NCBI RefSeq assembly: GCF_000427365.1
Contig: NZ_KE386488.1
Location: 2,267,882 to 2,331,881 of the forward strand
Direction of reading: 5' to 3'
Source: Rikenella microfusus DSM 15922
Lineage (GTDB): Bacteria > Bacteroidota > Bacteroidia > Bacteroidales > Rikenellaceae
DNA length: 64,000 nucleotides
How positions within the stretch are numbered: the first letter of the stretch is position 1; each line of letters begins with the position of its first letter. The notes beneath the pieces were generated by a model, which was not told the DNA's origin, did not search any database, and saw only the letters and a program-made list of their open reading frames with translations. Made by a program: the position numbers and the translations under genes. This document shows, piece after piece, positions 8,456 through 17,006 of the stretch.

Positions 8456-8902
8456 ATGAAACTACTGCCATCGTTGTTTTTACTGTCGGCGTTCGGCGTT
8501 TCTTCCGCCGCCGGACCCGAGTCGCCGGCGGACCGCAGCCGCCTTTTTCCGACCGTGCTGAAAATGGATACCGTTTCGAATACCTGGAGGGCGCAAAATG
8601 CCTGGGCGCGTATAAGAATCGCGAACGGGATGCTGACCGTCACGGTGTGGAACCGCTGGGGCGAGGAACGGATCAATCCGTTGTTCCGGATCACGGTCGG
8701 TAATACGCCGGAGCGGAACGAAGCAGAGGGAACATGGTCGTACGAGGGTACGATCCGACGAACGGCCGACGGTTTTGAAAAAGACTGCACGATAGAGTCT
8801 TGCACGATAATTGCAAATACTAAGAATCCCGACTTCACGATCGTCAGCGCCGACTTTACGGGCCGTTATCGGATCGGTCGGAGAGCACCGCGAAAACCAT
8901 GA
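8456..8902 (+). CDS. Small secreted protein of unknown function
   Basis: The 148-residue product has a probable signal peptide (MKLLPSLFLLSAFGVSSAAG) and a mature part with two cysteines near 125-130 (KDCTIESCTII) and a likely beta-rich fold (IANGMLTVTVWNRWG). I do not recognise the family. It is the first gene downstream of the operator-controlled promoter at 8316-8323, and its stop overlaps the next start as ATGA, so the pair is probably an XRE-repressed two-gene unit. Confidence 0.6.
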   Translation: MKLLPSLFLLSAFGVSSAAGPESPADRSRLFPTVLKMDTVSNTWRAQNAWARIRIANGMLTVTVWNRWGEERINPLFRITVGNTPERNEAEGTWSYEGTIRRTADGFEKDCTIESCTIIANTKNPDFTIVSADFTGRYRIGRRAPRKP

Positions 8903-9192
8903 ATATCGAAGAGATACTGCTCATGTCCCTGTTGGCCGCGACCATCGCGTTCATGCTCCTGAGGCCGTTCGTCGTCAGGCGTCCTGCTCCGCATCCGGTC
9001 CGCCGGGCCGGGAAAACACGCCGGACGGTACGCGCCGGCGGAGTCCGCAGTCTGCCCCCGGTATCGCGGGCGCGGAATCGGGCGTACGATCCGCGGCACG
9101 CCTGTCCTCATATCCGGGCGGTAGTCCGGAAAATGCCTCCGCTGCGCCATTGGGTACGGCACAAAAACAACGAAGCCTACTCGCACCGGTAG
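8899..9192 (+). CDS. Small single-pass membrane protein with basic tail
   Basis: The 97-residue product starts MNIEEILLMSLLAATIAFML, giving one transmembrane helix at about residues 5-22, followed by an Arg-rich, low-complexity cytosolic tail. It overlaps the upstream gene by 4 nt. The family is not recognised. The coding status of the tail is uncertain because GC-rich frames are often open here, but the coupled start and clear helix support it. Confidence 0.45.
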   Translation: MNIEEILLMSLLAATIAFMLLRPFVVRRPAPHPVRRAGKTRRTVRAGGVRSLPPVSRARNRAYDPRHACPHIRAVVRKMPPLRHWVRHKNNEAYSHR

Positions 9193-9345
9193 GCTTCGTG
9201 CAACGGGCGGCATGTACGTCTCCGCCCCCGATTGATATACCTGAATGTATCGCACGAGCAGGAAGCGGAATATGTTCCCGATCGGCCGAACTGTAACTAC
9301 CTTAAGTTACGGGTCTCTTCCGGATATCCGATCCAATCATAAAAA

Positions 9346-9556
9346 TCGTACGGTTAAAACTAAATTTCCGCGCCAGCGGGCGGGCCGACGCCTCCCCCTC
9401 GGGAGGTCCGCAACCCTCGCACACTCGGGGCGGCCTTCCGGGCGCCCGACCCGAATGAAAAACGTACAGTTAAACATAACTTTCCGCGCCAGCGGGCGGA
9501 TCGGACACCTCCTCCATCGGAAAACCCGGTGCCGAGGGAGCCTGCGGCCCATTCGT
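9346..9556. repeat. Two tandem R3 repeat units
   Basis: Unit 1 starts tcgtacggttaaaac and unit 2 (from about 9457) starts acgtacagttaaac. Both continue with ttccgcgccagcgggcgg, and the same phrase recurs near 34632. GC-rich stems follow each start. The rest of 9193-9757 holds a promoter and two tiny frames described separately. Confidence 0.7.
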
Positions 9557-9581
9557 TGATGCGGAAATCTATTTTTAGTAC

Positions 9582-9589
9582 TATTTTTG
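9582..9589 (+). promoter_or_regulatory. -7 box (TATTTTTG) of the flavodoxin/ferredoxin gene
   Basis: Matches TAnnTTTG and lies 169 nt upstream of the start at 9758, immediately after the R3 repeats. The long leader contains two tiny overlapping frames. No ideal -33 box is seen. Confidence 0.5.
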
Positions 9590-9680
9590 TTCATGCGATT
9601 CGAGCATCCCGGTTTTATGCGCCCCGGCCGTTCCGTGGTTTTGGAAGTCGGAGGCGCAAGGCTGAATGCGGAACAAGAAA

Positions 9681-9761
9681 ATGAATAAACCGGAAATCAT
9701 TGAAAACGAATACAGAGGTAAAGCCGTATATACCTGCCGACTGAAAAATAACAAGCAATGA
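9681..9761 (+). CDS. Possible 26-residue leader peptide coupled to the EFR1 gene
   Basis: An ATG at 9681 opens MNKPEIIENEYRGKAVYT and ends at a TGA (9759-9761) that overlaps the ATG of the next gene. An earlier 31-residue frame (9593-9688) in turn overlaps this start. The chain of overlapping stops and starts suggests translational coupling, but such short frames can arise by chance and no homology is known to me. Confidence 0.3.
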   Translation: MNKPEIIENEYRGKAVYTCRLKNNKQ

Positions 9762-10543
9762 ATATCGATCTGATCGTATTTTCTCCCACCCATACCGGAC
9801 GGACGATTGCGGAAAACGTCGCCGCCGGTTTCGCATCCGGAACCGACACCTTGCGATATATCGACCTGACCTTGCCCGGTACGACCGCCGAACGGACCGT
9901 CGGGGACGTGGCCGTATTCGCCGCGCCGGTCTACGGCGGCCGGGTTGCCGAAACCGCCCTCGAACGGTTCGCGGACATAAGGGCCGGGGAACCGGGGCGA
10001 ACGCCGGCGATTCTGACCGTAGTTTACGGAAACCGCGATTACGAAGATGCGTTGATCGAACTGCGCGACATGGCCGTAAGACAAGGATTCGTACCGATTG
10101 CCGCCGGAGCGTTTATCGGCGAACATTCGTACAGCCGCCCGGAAGAAGGGATGCCCGTCGCCGCCGGCCGGCCCGACGCCGAGGACCGTGCCGCGGCGAA
10201 ACGTTTCGGAGCCGAATCGAGAATCCGGTACGAAAAGGGAATCCGCGGAGAACTTTCGGTCAGGGGAAATGTCCCTTATAAAACGAAAGGCCCGGCGACG
10301 CCCGCCACGCCGACGACCGATCCCGGGTTATGCACCGGATGCGGCGTTTGCGTTGAAGTGTGCCCCACGGGGGTGATTTCACTGACGGACGAGGGCACGG
10401 CGGTCAGCACTGCCGAAGGCTGTATCAAATGCTGCGCATGCCTGAAATTCTGCCCGGCAGACGCCCGGCGCTTCGATACGCCATATACCGAGAAGCTGTT
10501 CCGCCATTTCAGCGCCCGGCGGGAACCGGAGTTGTTTTTCTGA
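9758..10543 (+). CDS. EFR1-type flavodoxin domain plus 2x[4Fe-4S] ferredoxin
   Basis: The 261-residue protein fuses an N-terminal flavodoxin-like FMN domain (FSPTHTGRTIAENVAAG, a phosphate-binding loop at residues 8-17) to a C-terminal two-cluster ferredoxin with CTGCGVCVEVCP and CIKCCACLKFCP. The layout is that of EFR1-family proteins, which are thought to pass electrons between a flavin and Fe-S clusters in the cytoplasm of anaerobes. No dedicated partner gene is adjacent. Confidence 0.9.
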   Translation: MNIDLIVFSPTHTGRTIAENVAAGFASGTDTLRYIDLTLPGTTAERTVGDVAVFAAPVYGGRVAETALERFADIRAGEPGRTPAILTVVYGNRDYEDALIELRDMAVRQGFVPIAAGAFIGEHSYSRPEEGMPVAAGRPDAEDRAAAKRFGAESRIRYEKGIRGELSVRGNVPYKTKGPATPATPTTDPGLCTGCGVCVEVCPTGVISLTDEGTAVSTAEGCIKCCACLKFCPADARRFDTPYTEKLFRHFSARREPELFF

Positions 10544-10555
10544 TTCGGAGATAGC

Positions 10556-10845
10556 GGCTATTGTCGGACCCCGCTGAAAATCGGATGGATACTATTTCGA
10601 CAGCATCTCCGTTCGCTTTGTTTCGGCTTTCCGGATGGCTGGCCCGGTCGGGGCAAGCCCGCGTTCGGGAAATCGAAGGCCGGAAGCCATATAAAGCACC
10701 GATCTAAAAGGGATACTTCCGTTATATCAGGAACTATGTACGGTTTTATCCAAAGTCGGGTAATAATCTCCCTAAACGGTTCCGCGGTGCCGCTCGGCAT
10801 TTTCTCCGCTTAAGGGGATGGGTACGGGACAATGTGCTGAAAATC
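10556..10845. repeat. R2 followed by inverted R1 repeat
   Basis: About 10736-10845 is the reverse complement of the R1 unit at 63149-63270: both share ctccctaaacgg, gcggtgccgctcggca and gcttaaggggatgggt. The preceding about 180 nt resembles R2, with a GC-rich imperfect stem. No coding frame here looks real. Confidence 0.75.
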
Positions 10846-11216
10846 AAACATGCATGTAAAATAGGATAAACGTATATAATTTATTAAATATACGGAATCA
10901 TTCCCTTTGATGTAGGCAGGTTATTGTCGGTCCGTAGCCGGCGGGGAGGGCGCGAGCGAGCGCAAGCAGAGCAGCCCTCCGCACCGGGCGGCTGCGGGCC
11001 GGCGCTTTTCGGAATCTCCCGAAGAGCGCAACTTTCCTGCAACAACGCGAAAAGGGATAATGTCTTAAATATATGGTTAAAACCTAAGTCTCCGCACGCT
11101 CGAACGGCTCGGAGAGAGCTGAGCGGAGGAATCATCGTAAAAATATGGAATTGGCCGTATGTGATTTATCGGGCCGCAGACTTTCCCGCCGAACGATCAG
11201 CCCGATATTATGCAGA
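10846..11216. repeat. Further GC-rich hairpin repeat, no gene
   Basis: An AT-rich edge (10860-10900) leads into long imperfect stems such as gagggcgcgagcgagcgc and a second stem near 11090-11125 (ctccgcacgctcg with cggagagagctgagcggag). It looks like another member of the intergenic repeat collection but matches R1-R3 only loosely. Confidence 0.45.
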
Positions 11217-11246
11217 CCGGGCCTGCTTCTCGACGAGCAGGCCCGG
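11217..11246 (-). terminator. Hairpin downstream of the small lipoprotein gene
   Basis: ccgggcctgct (11217-11227) pairs perfectly with agcaggcccgg (11236-11246), 36 nt past the stop at 11282. There is no clear T-run on either side, so termination is probable but not certain. Confidence 0.45.
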
Positions 11247-11281
11247 CCCGTAACCGGTTCCGTATATCCGGCCGGCGTTTC

Positions 11282-11842
11282 TTATTCGCCGACGTAGTAA
11301 GCGCTCACTACGGAAGCGTCCGGCTCGAAATCGGTCGCGTCGAGTACCAGTTCGGAGCCTGCCGCATAAGCGTTGTCCATCTTCTGAAACCCGGACTCGG
11401 TCATCCCGTTCACCCGGAAACGGAATCCGTTCAGCTCGTATTCGAATCCGTCGTTATAGACCGCCTTCAGGCCCGGTTTCTTTTGCAGTTCGGCCACCTT
11501 CATCCCCGGATGCACGCCGTCGGGGGTTGCCGCCGAAGGCGCATAAACGATCACCAGGTCGATCGTTTCGCCGTAGGCCGGGATTTCGGCCACTTTCTGC
11601 TCCCCGGCATAGAGCGCATACAAGGTATAAGTGTCGCCCATATCCTCTTCGGTGGTTTTGACCACTTTGTCGTACAGCCCGTCGCACCGGTCGGGAATCG
11701 ACGTTACGGGGGCGCCCTGTTTCAGGCAACCCACCCCTTCCGGGGTCAGCGCGATCGTTTCCGGAGCGCTGCCGCCGCAGGCTGTCAGTACGGTTGCCGT
11801 CAATGCCAGCAGCCCGGCTTTCGTAAAAATCCGTTTTTTCAT
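11282..11842 (-). CDS. Small lipoprotein of unknown function
   Basis: The start is placed at MKKRIFTKAGLLALTATVL, because it opens a lipoprotein signal ending TACGG (Cys about residue 25). An in-frame ATG further upstream has no signal. The 186-residue product contains a central helix-rich part (DRCDGLYDKVVKTTEEDMGD) and a beta-rich C-terminal half. Homology is not recognised. It reads in the same direction as the porin-like gene 152 nt upstream, and a stem at 11953-11984 lies between them. Confidence 0.75.
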   Translation of the reverse strand: MKKRIFTKAGLLALTATVLTACGGSAPETIALTPEGVGCLKQGAPVTSIPDRCDGLYDKVVKTTEEDMGDTYTLYALYAGEQKVAEIPAYGETIDLVIVYAPSAATPDGVHPGMKVAELQKKPGLKAVYNDGFEYELNGFRFRVNGMTESGFQKMDNAYAAGSELVLDATDFEPDASVVSAYYVGE

Positions 11843-11994
11843 GTTTATAAAGTTTTTTGATGGGACGAAAAAGCGGCCCGCCGAAAAGTCCGGCTGACCG
11901 CTCCTAAAATAACTGTTTTTATGCAAAACGGCAAATCCGGCCGCCTTATATGCGCCCTTTTCCGGACTCCTGTGGGAAAGGGCGTTCCGCTTCC

Positions 11995-12741
11995 TTAAAA
12001 AGTGAAACCGACCGATATGCCGAGGTTCCGGTTGCGCAGTTTCATGTCTTTGCCCCAGTTGTCGCTGAGGGCGAGGTTCGCCAGGCCGAGATCGTAATTC
12101 ACGCCGACATAGAACTTGCTGATATGGACGCCCAGACCGAAACGCAGGCCCGCATCGAAACGTTTCAGACCGCCCCGCTCTTCGTAACCTTCTCCGGTGT
12201 CCGGATCGCCCTCGGAGCCGGTGCCGAAGATCTTGTAATCGCCTTTGTCGGTTTCCGTTTCCCCGTCATAAGTATAGGAATCCTCCCATTTGACTTTGCC
12301 GCCCAGACCGACAGCCAGGTAAGGGCCGACGTCGATGCCGAGCTTCACTTTTTCGCCCAGCGGAATGCGGTAAGAGGCCAGGATCGGAATCTGGAGGTAG
12401 TTGGCGTTCCATTTTTCGGTATAGCTGTACGATTCCCTGTTGTAGGTTTCGCCGTCTTCGAGTTTCGCGCCGCGGGTGGTGAAATAGAGGCCGGGCTGGA
12501 TGTAGAAGTTCCGGGCTACGTTCCAGTCCATTACCACGCCCAGATGGAATCCGGCCCGATTGTTCATATCCTGTTCGTATTCCGAGGCCGATTCGCCTTC
12601 GCCGAGCGCTCCGGTGTACTTGCTGTTCACATTGGAGAGATTCAGCCCGGCGCGGACGCCGAACGCGACCTTCTTTTCCTGGGCCGAAGCGGTCAGCATC
12701 GTGCCGAGGAACAGAACTGCCATAAGCAAACTTTTTTTCAT
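11995..12741 (-). CDS. Outer-membrane beta-barrel (porin family, OMP_b-brl_2-like)
   Basis: The 248-residue protein has a signal peptide (LLMAVLFLGTMLTASAQ) and alternating beta strands of a small barrel, for example AFGVRAGLNLSNV, FYIQPGLYFTTRG, LQIPILASYRIPLGE and LGIDVGPYLAVGLGG, ending with LGISVGFTF, a typical barrel C-terminus with terminal Phe. These PorT-like barrels are common in Bacteroidota and generally have no assigned substrate. It starts 43 nt after the thioredoxin-like gene of cassette A and may be read through from it. Confidence 0.88.
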   Translation of the reverse strand: MKKSLLMAVLFLGTMLTASAQEKKVAFGVRAGLNLSNVNSKYTGALGEGESASEYEQDMNNRAGFHLGVVMDWNVARNFYIQPGLYFTTRGAKLEDGETYNRESYSYTEKWNANYLQIPILASYRIPLGEKVKLGIDVGPYLAVGLGGKVKWEDSYTYDGETETDKGDYKIFGTGSEGDPDTGEGYEERGGLKRFDAGLRFGLGVHISKFYVGVNYDLGLANLALSDNWGKDMKLRNRNLGISVGFTF

Positions 12742-12784
12742 GGTATCTTGCGAGTTTGATTGCCGCCCAGTCCCCCGACAGCGG

Positions 12785-13210
12785 TTAGCGCAAAAAGAAA
12801 GTGTGGAACCGATAATCCGAAGGTATCTGATTCATTTCGGCGAATTGTTCATGGGTATCTTCCAGGATAGTAATGCGTTTTTTAAGTAGTGGGATATGCG
12901 ATTGCTCTACAATCGTATTCATTTTTTCCAGCTCTGTCGAATACACCACAAACCAAAGACGTACCGAATCGGCTCCGGATATGTATAATTCACTCAATTT
13001 CACACTCCATTCCGGCAGTTGGAGCGAACACGGGCCGCATTCGTCCTTACCGACATAAACGACGATTTTAGGCTGTGCCGTTGCAGCTTGAGGGAATCGA
13101 ATCGTGGAATGCACGAATTGTGATAAAACGATCGAATCGGTTTTGTGCGCAGAACCGCAAGCAGTCGCCAGCAGGACTGCGCACAATCCCCAAAATATTC
13201 TATAGTACAT
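12785..13210 (-). CDS. Thioredoxin-fold lipoprotein of cassette A, C-terminally short
   Basis: The 141-residue lipoprotein (signal ending LLATACGS) has a thioredoxin-like active-site motif, CGPC, in VVYVGKDECGPCSLQLPEW. It ends abruptly at FHTFFLR, where the paralogues at 14849 and 17007 continue for about 40 residues (FHTFLLDRDNRVVLVGSPIG and onward). The missing part includes the last strand and helix of the fold, so it may be a truncated or decaying copy. Its start overlaps the propeller stop by 11 nt, as in the other cassettes. In paralogous systems such proteins reduce or form disulfides in the periplasm; that role here is inference. Confidence 0.75.
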   Translation of the reverse strand: MYYRIFWGLCAVLLATACGSAHKTDSIVLSQFVHSTIRFPQAATAQPKIVVYVGKDECGPCSLQLPEWSVKLSELYISGADSVRLWFVVYSTELEKMNTIVEQSHIPLLKKRITILEDTHEQFAEMNQIPSDYRFHTFFLR

Positions 13211-14321
13211 TCTTTTTCAAAGGATAAACGACCAAAAATATTTGTCCGTTTTCGAGCGCGGGAAGTAATTCGGCTACGCGTTCTTTTCCCAACGACGGAA
13301 TAAAATTATCTTTCACACCATAGCTGAGCCATGACACGATAGCTGTCGAATCTTTTGCGGCCAGATTGGACGGTAATGCCGGTATCGTCTCCCCGGTCAG
13401 GTCGGCATAGATTCGCTTGTCTCGCGAATCATAGAGAAAAACGCCCCGCTGACCATGATCCGATACGGTACCTGTCAGAAAGGGACCTGCCGGTACAGCG
13501 GCGGAAGCCAGATAGGTAAAATCTTTGCTCCGTTCCAATACGGCTTTCACTTCCGAACGTAATGGCCGAGGTATCGCAGCGGTTCCGAAGTCCCAAAAGA
13601 GAGTTTCCCGAATACCGCCCTGACGATCGAAAACAATCAGCGTGTCATTGAGATAGCGAGAGAATACAATACTTGAATCGGACTCGAAAAAAGACAACTC
13701 AAAACAAACTCGAGGCGACTGTTCGGTGTATTTAAAATCGGTTTGCAGCGGTTCCATATCCCGATTCGTCGCAGAAACGGCATATACTTGATCCGGTTGT
13801 TCATCTGAATATAAAGCTCTGTAAAATAAAAATCCATCCGAAAGCCACGCCAAATCATCCGGGTAGTCCAAGCCGGCCGTCTTCCTGTCGTTGAGATATA
13901 CGCCCTCCGTACTGTAAGCTAAAATTTTTTGCCCATTCGCATCTAAAGCGAAAATTGTATCTCTTTGTATTGTAAAAGCATTTAATTGAATGAACTCGCC
14001 GGGACCGTGCCCTTTCCGACCAATGCGTCTGATAAAATTCCCGATACTGTCGAATACCAAAAGGCTGTTTGCTCCGTATTTGTCGAAAATATAATAATGC
14101 CCTTTGTGATAGCGGATTTGGTTTATTCCGGAAAAAGCCGCATCCCGGGAATTTTCCAATGGGATTATCTCCGGTTGCGCTATGATATTTGCCAGTCGGT
14201 CTACAGAGTCGTCATCCCACTGTATGGTCGTTAATAATGGCGCAGGAGCTGGCTGTTGCTGTGTTTGGCATGAAAATACCAAAAGCGCGCAGCAGGACAA
14301 ATACACTATTCGAAATCTCAT
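13200..14321 (-). CDS. 6-bladed beta-propeller lipoprotein of cassette A
   Basis: The 373-residue protein has a lipoprotein signal (CCALLVFSCQTQ) and propeller-type blades (FDKYGANSLLVFDSIGNFIRR, then GRKGHGPGEF, a motif diagnostic of the Bacteroidota 6-bladed propeller/NHL-like family). It lies between an NVEALA small protein gene (57 nt upstream) and a thioredoxin-like gene (overlapping downstream). The surface location suggests recognition or anchoring, but no biochemical role is established for this family. Confidence 0.88.
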   Translation of the reverse strand: MRFRIVYLSCCALLVFSCQTQQQPAPAPLLTTIQWDDDSVDRLANIIAQPEIIPLENSRDAAFSGINQIRYHKGHYYIFDKYGANSLLVFDSIGNFIRRIGRKGHGPGEFIQLNAFTIQRDTIFALDANGQKILAYSTEGVYLNDRKTAGLDYPDDLAWLSDGFLFYRALYSDEQPDQVYAVSATNRDMEPLQTDFKYTEQSPRVCFELSFFESDSSIVFSRYLNDTLIVFDRQGGIRETLFWDFGTAAIPRPLRSEVKAVLERSKDFTYLASAAVPAGPFLTGTVSDHGQRGVFLYDSRDKRIYADLTGETIPALPSNLAAKDSTAIVSWLSYGVKDNFIPSLGKERVAELLPALENGQIFLVVYPLKKNVL

Positions 14322-14378
14322 GATTCAGATATTTAGGACGAAAGAGGTAACAAAAGTGTTACCTCTTACTCTCTGGGA

Positions 14379-14654
14379 TTAGTACAAGCAGGATGTTTGT
14401 ATGCACCGTGTGTCTTTTTTACGCCCTTCGCAATGGACATGAACGGAATTGCATCGATCGCAAGGCACATCATGTCCGGGACCATTAGCCCATGCAATCA
14501 CATCCATTCCTGCCGCAAAGGCTTCGATATTGGCCAGCGTGAGATCGGACATTTGTTGTTCCGGTTGTTGCGCTTTGAGGTAGCTCGTCACTGCCCCGGT
14601 GCCGATCAGCAAAGCTCCGCCTGCCGACAGCATGATTTTGGTAAATCTTTTCAT
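14379..14654 (-). CDS. NVEALA-family cysteine-rich small protein, cassette A
   Basis: The 91-residue product has a hydrophobic leader (KIMLSAGGALLIGTGAVTSY), a QQ-rich linker and the NVEALA-type motif LTLANIEAFA at residues about 38-47, followed by a short mature part with five cysteines (PCDRC, VHCEG, TRCIQTSCLY). The leader is nearly identical in the copies at 16588 and 18776 while the part after the motif differs completely. That pattern is typical of exported peptides with conserved export/processing regions and variable cores. Cleavage after the motif is inference. Confidence 0.85.
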   Translation of the reverse strand: MKRFTKIMLSAGGALLIGTGAVTSYLKAQQPEQQMSDLTLANIEAFAAGMDVIAWANGPGHDVPCDRCNSVHVHCEGRKKDTRCIQTSCLY

Positions 14655-14848
14655 GGTGAAAAAATTTAAACATTAATACTGTTTTATCGATCGGTCATCT
14701 CGGACCTTTCTTCCGTAAAATTATAATTATTTTCTGATAAAACATTTCTTTTGATGTATAATTTATGCTAATAATGGTATTTTTGTCATCCGAATGATTT
14801 AACAATCATATCTCGGCAAACATATTTACAGTCTGTATCGTAAGTATC
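14655..14848 (-). promoter_or_regulatory. Conserved upstream region of cassette A
   Basis: This stretch is repeated with few changes at 16894-17080 and 19050-19240, upstream of the other two NVEALA genes. On the minus strand taattttacgg (TAATTTTA at 14716-14723) is a plausible but imperfect -7 box. The block also carries the 3' flank of the preceding thioredoxin gene. Confidence 0.5.
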
Positions 14849-15433
14849 TCACTTCGGCAATATGCCTCCGTTTTCGACCAGGCGGTCGATCGTGGATTTG
14901 TACAGCTCCCACATCTTCGGATTGCCGATAGGCGAGCCGACCAGCACCACCCGGTTATCCCTATCCAACAAAAAAGTATGGAATACCGGATTTTCCGGCA
15001 ATTGAGGGTTAGACCGCTCGAATATCCCGGCAGTGTCCAAAAGAACCGGAAATTGCAGCCGATAATCCGCTATAGTCTGTTGGACCATTTCTCGTTTATC
15101 ATGAGTGGAAGTATGGATGATACATAAACAGCGAACTTTACTTACCGTTGTTGCCAGAGAGTCTGTCAATCGAGCCTGCCACCTATATAATTCTTTCATC
15201 TTACACGAAGAACAAACCTCCGCAGAATAGTACAGCATGAGCTTTGGATGCAACATGCCTACCGAATCTGTCCACCGGTCGGGCAAGGAGTCGGAAACTA
15301 ACTCCAAAGTTTTCGGCAAAACGATACACTCTCCTATAAATTTTTGAATATTCTCCATCGGGGCAGAAGAACAGCAGGAAAGCAACCAAGCGATGCCGAC
15401 GTGAACGCAAATGTATAATGTTTTATTTCTCAT
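14849..15433 (-). CDS. Thioredoxin-fold lipoprotein of cassette B
   Basis: The 194-residue lipoprotein (signal ending LLSCCSS) has a CSSC active-site motif in YYSAEVCSSCKMKEL and a thioredoxin C-terminal half (FPVLLDTAGIFERSNP, FHTFLLDRDNRVVLVGSPIG). The last 60 residues are nearly identical to those of cassettes C and D while the N-terminal part differs, a sign of gene conversion or recombination between cassettes. Its start overlaps the propeller stop by 11 nt. Confidence 0.88.
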   Translation of the reverse strand: MRNKTLYICVHVGIAWLLSCCSSAPMENIQKFIGECIVLPKTLELVSDSLPDRWTDSVGMLHPKLMLYYSAEVCSSCKMKELYRWQARLTDSLATTVSKVRCLCIIHTSTHDKREMVQQTIADYRLQFPVLLDTAGIFERSNPQLPENPVFHTFLLDRDNRVVLVGSPIGNPKMWELYKSTIDRLVENGGILPK

Positions 15434-16517
15434 CGTTTGCCAAGATGCCTTTTAGATTGTATACCATAACCGGATGTTCGTCGTGATAATAATTTAAGGC
15501 GAATAAACGAGCGGAAGTCGGGTCTATGGCAATCCCCAAAATATATTCAGCAAATTCCAGCCGGGCAACAGGATTACCTCCCCAATCGAAAACAAGAACC
15601 GAACTTGGCTTCTCGATATCTCCGAAATCGTCGTCATCCTGATCGAGCCACAGTGCGTAAACATATTTCGAATCACCGCATACGGATGCGAAATAGGTCC
15701 GCCGAGGTTGGGCGATACATTGTTCCGGCATCAATATCCGATCGATAAACAAGGTAGTGAATCCGAGCGAATCGATCGGTCGGAAATCGACCTGAGGAAA
15801 GGAGAATGCTACGGAGACAACGGTTCTTTTCTGAGGATTGTACGCACAAAGATTCTGCGTTATTTCCTGTAAAGTTTGTGGAGCCAATCCGGGGTCGAAA
15901 TTCATCGTCTCGGGAAGATACGATATTCGTCTGCTGACCGGATTGTATCGAAACATCGGACAACGATCCGACTCGACTGTACCGACCAACAAAGTATCGC
16001 AGACGTAAAACAAGTTTCGGATATCCGGGATTTCTCCGGTATGAAAATCATATTTTTGTTCTATTATAGTACGACCGTCCCGGAGGGTAGAGTCGATATT
16101 GACCTTCACGAATTCGGCTTTGACACGGTCGTATATCCATATCTTGGTTTGTTGGTCTTCGCAACTCCATTGTCCATAATATGCCGGAGCCATCATTTCG
16201 GTCGGCCCTTTCCCGGATGTACCGAAAAGGCCAACTTTCCGAGGGCGAGGGATGGAATCCATTGTGTACACAACGAACTGACGCTCTCTTTTTCTCAGTG
16301 TACCAATCATATATCCACCTGCAACTGAGAGATCGAGCAAGCCGTAATCGGAATCAAAAGCGAAGCATGTATCACCGTCCGGCAAAGCAATCGTTCGTGG
16401 AAATTCCGATATGACCCGATGGTCGGAATTGATCTCTTGTCGTCCGCAAGAGACCACAGTTGACATCAGAATGAGGCAGATACCTATAATTTTCGGGGTA
16501 GAAGAAAATAAATTCAT
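15423..16517 (-). CDS. BF3164/TolB-like propeller lipoprotein of cassette B
   Basis: The 364-residue lipoprotein (signal ending STVVSCGRQ) shows features of the BF3164 TolB-like 6-bladed propeller family, including GLFGTSGKGPTEMMAPAYYG, IWIYDRVKAEFVKVNI and the C-terminal FDWGGNPVARLEFAEYI block. It is only distantly related to the cassette A propeller but occupies the same position between the NVEALA gene and the thioredoxin-like gene. Confidence 0.88.
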   Translation of the reverse strand: MNLFSSTPKIIGICLILMSTVVSCGRQEINSDHRVISEFPRTIALPDGDTCFAFDSDYGLLDLSVAGGYMIGTLRKRERQFVVYTMDSIPRPRKVGLFGTSGKGPTEMMAPAYYGQWSCEDQQTKIWIYDRVKAEFVKVNIDSTLRDGRTIIEQKYDFHTGEIPDIRNLFYVCDTLLVGTVESDRCPMFRYNPVSRRISYLPETMNFDPGLAPQTLQEITQNLCAYNPQKRTVVSVAFSFPQVDFRPIDSLGFTTLFIDRILMPEQCIAQPRRTYFASVCGDSKYVYALWLDQDDDDFGDIEKPSSVLVFDWGGNPVARLEFAEYILGIAIDPTSARLFALNYYHDEHPVMVYNLKGILANDEK

Positions 16518-16587
16518 AATATCCTGATTCGATTCTTTGACAATCGGCAGACGGAGTTCCGTCTGCCGATGTTAGTCTGCTTTTTAA

Positions 16588-16893
16588 TTAGAAAAAACAT
16601 TTGGAATACCGGCCTTTACCTTGTTCATCATATATTTTTTCCGGACATTTACCGCAGTCGTAGTAAGTGTAACCTTTTTTAACACGAGATTCCGAATAGC
16701 AGATGACATAAGACTGTCCGCCTCCATCCACGTCCAGAGCTGAATTCATCAACGCCATTGCTTCCAGATTGGCCAGCGTCAGTTCCTCCTGTGCGGTTTT
16801 CGGTTGTTGAGCCTTGATGTAGCTCGTCATTGCTCCGGTGCCGATCAGCAAAGCTCCGCCTGCCGACAGCATGATTTTACTAAACTTTTTCAT
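16588..16893 (-). CDS. NVEALA-family cysteine-rich small protein, cassette B
   Basis: The start is set at MKKFSKIMLSAGGALLIG to match its paralogue; an in-frame ATG six codons upstream adds only MFIFFT. The 101-residue product has the motif LTLANLEAMAL, then a mature part with four cysteines (VICYSES, YDCGKCPEK, SKCFF) and several Tyr residues. It begins a cassette whose next genes are a BF3164-type propeller and a thioredoxin-fold lipoprotein. Confidence 0.85.
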   Translation of the reverse strand: MKKFSKIMLSAGGALLIGTGAMTSYIKAQQPKTAQEELTLANLEAMALMNSALDVDGGGQSYVICYSESRVKKGYTYYDCGKCPEKIYDEQGKGRYSKCFF

Positions 16894-17006
16894 GGTGAAA
16901 AAAATAAACATTAATATTTGTTTTATCGATCGGTCACCTCGGACCTTTCTTTCGTAAAATTATAATTATTTTCTGACAAAATATCTCTTTTGATGCATAA
17001 TTTATA

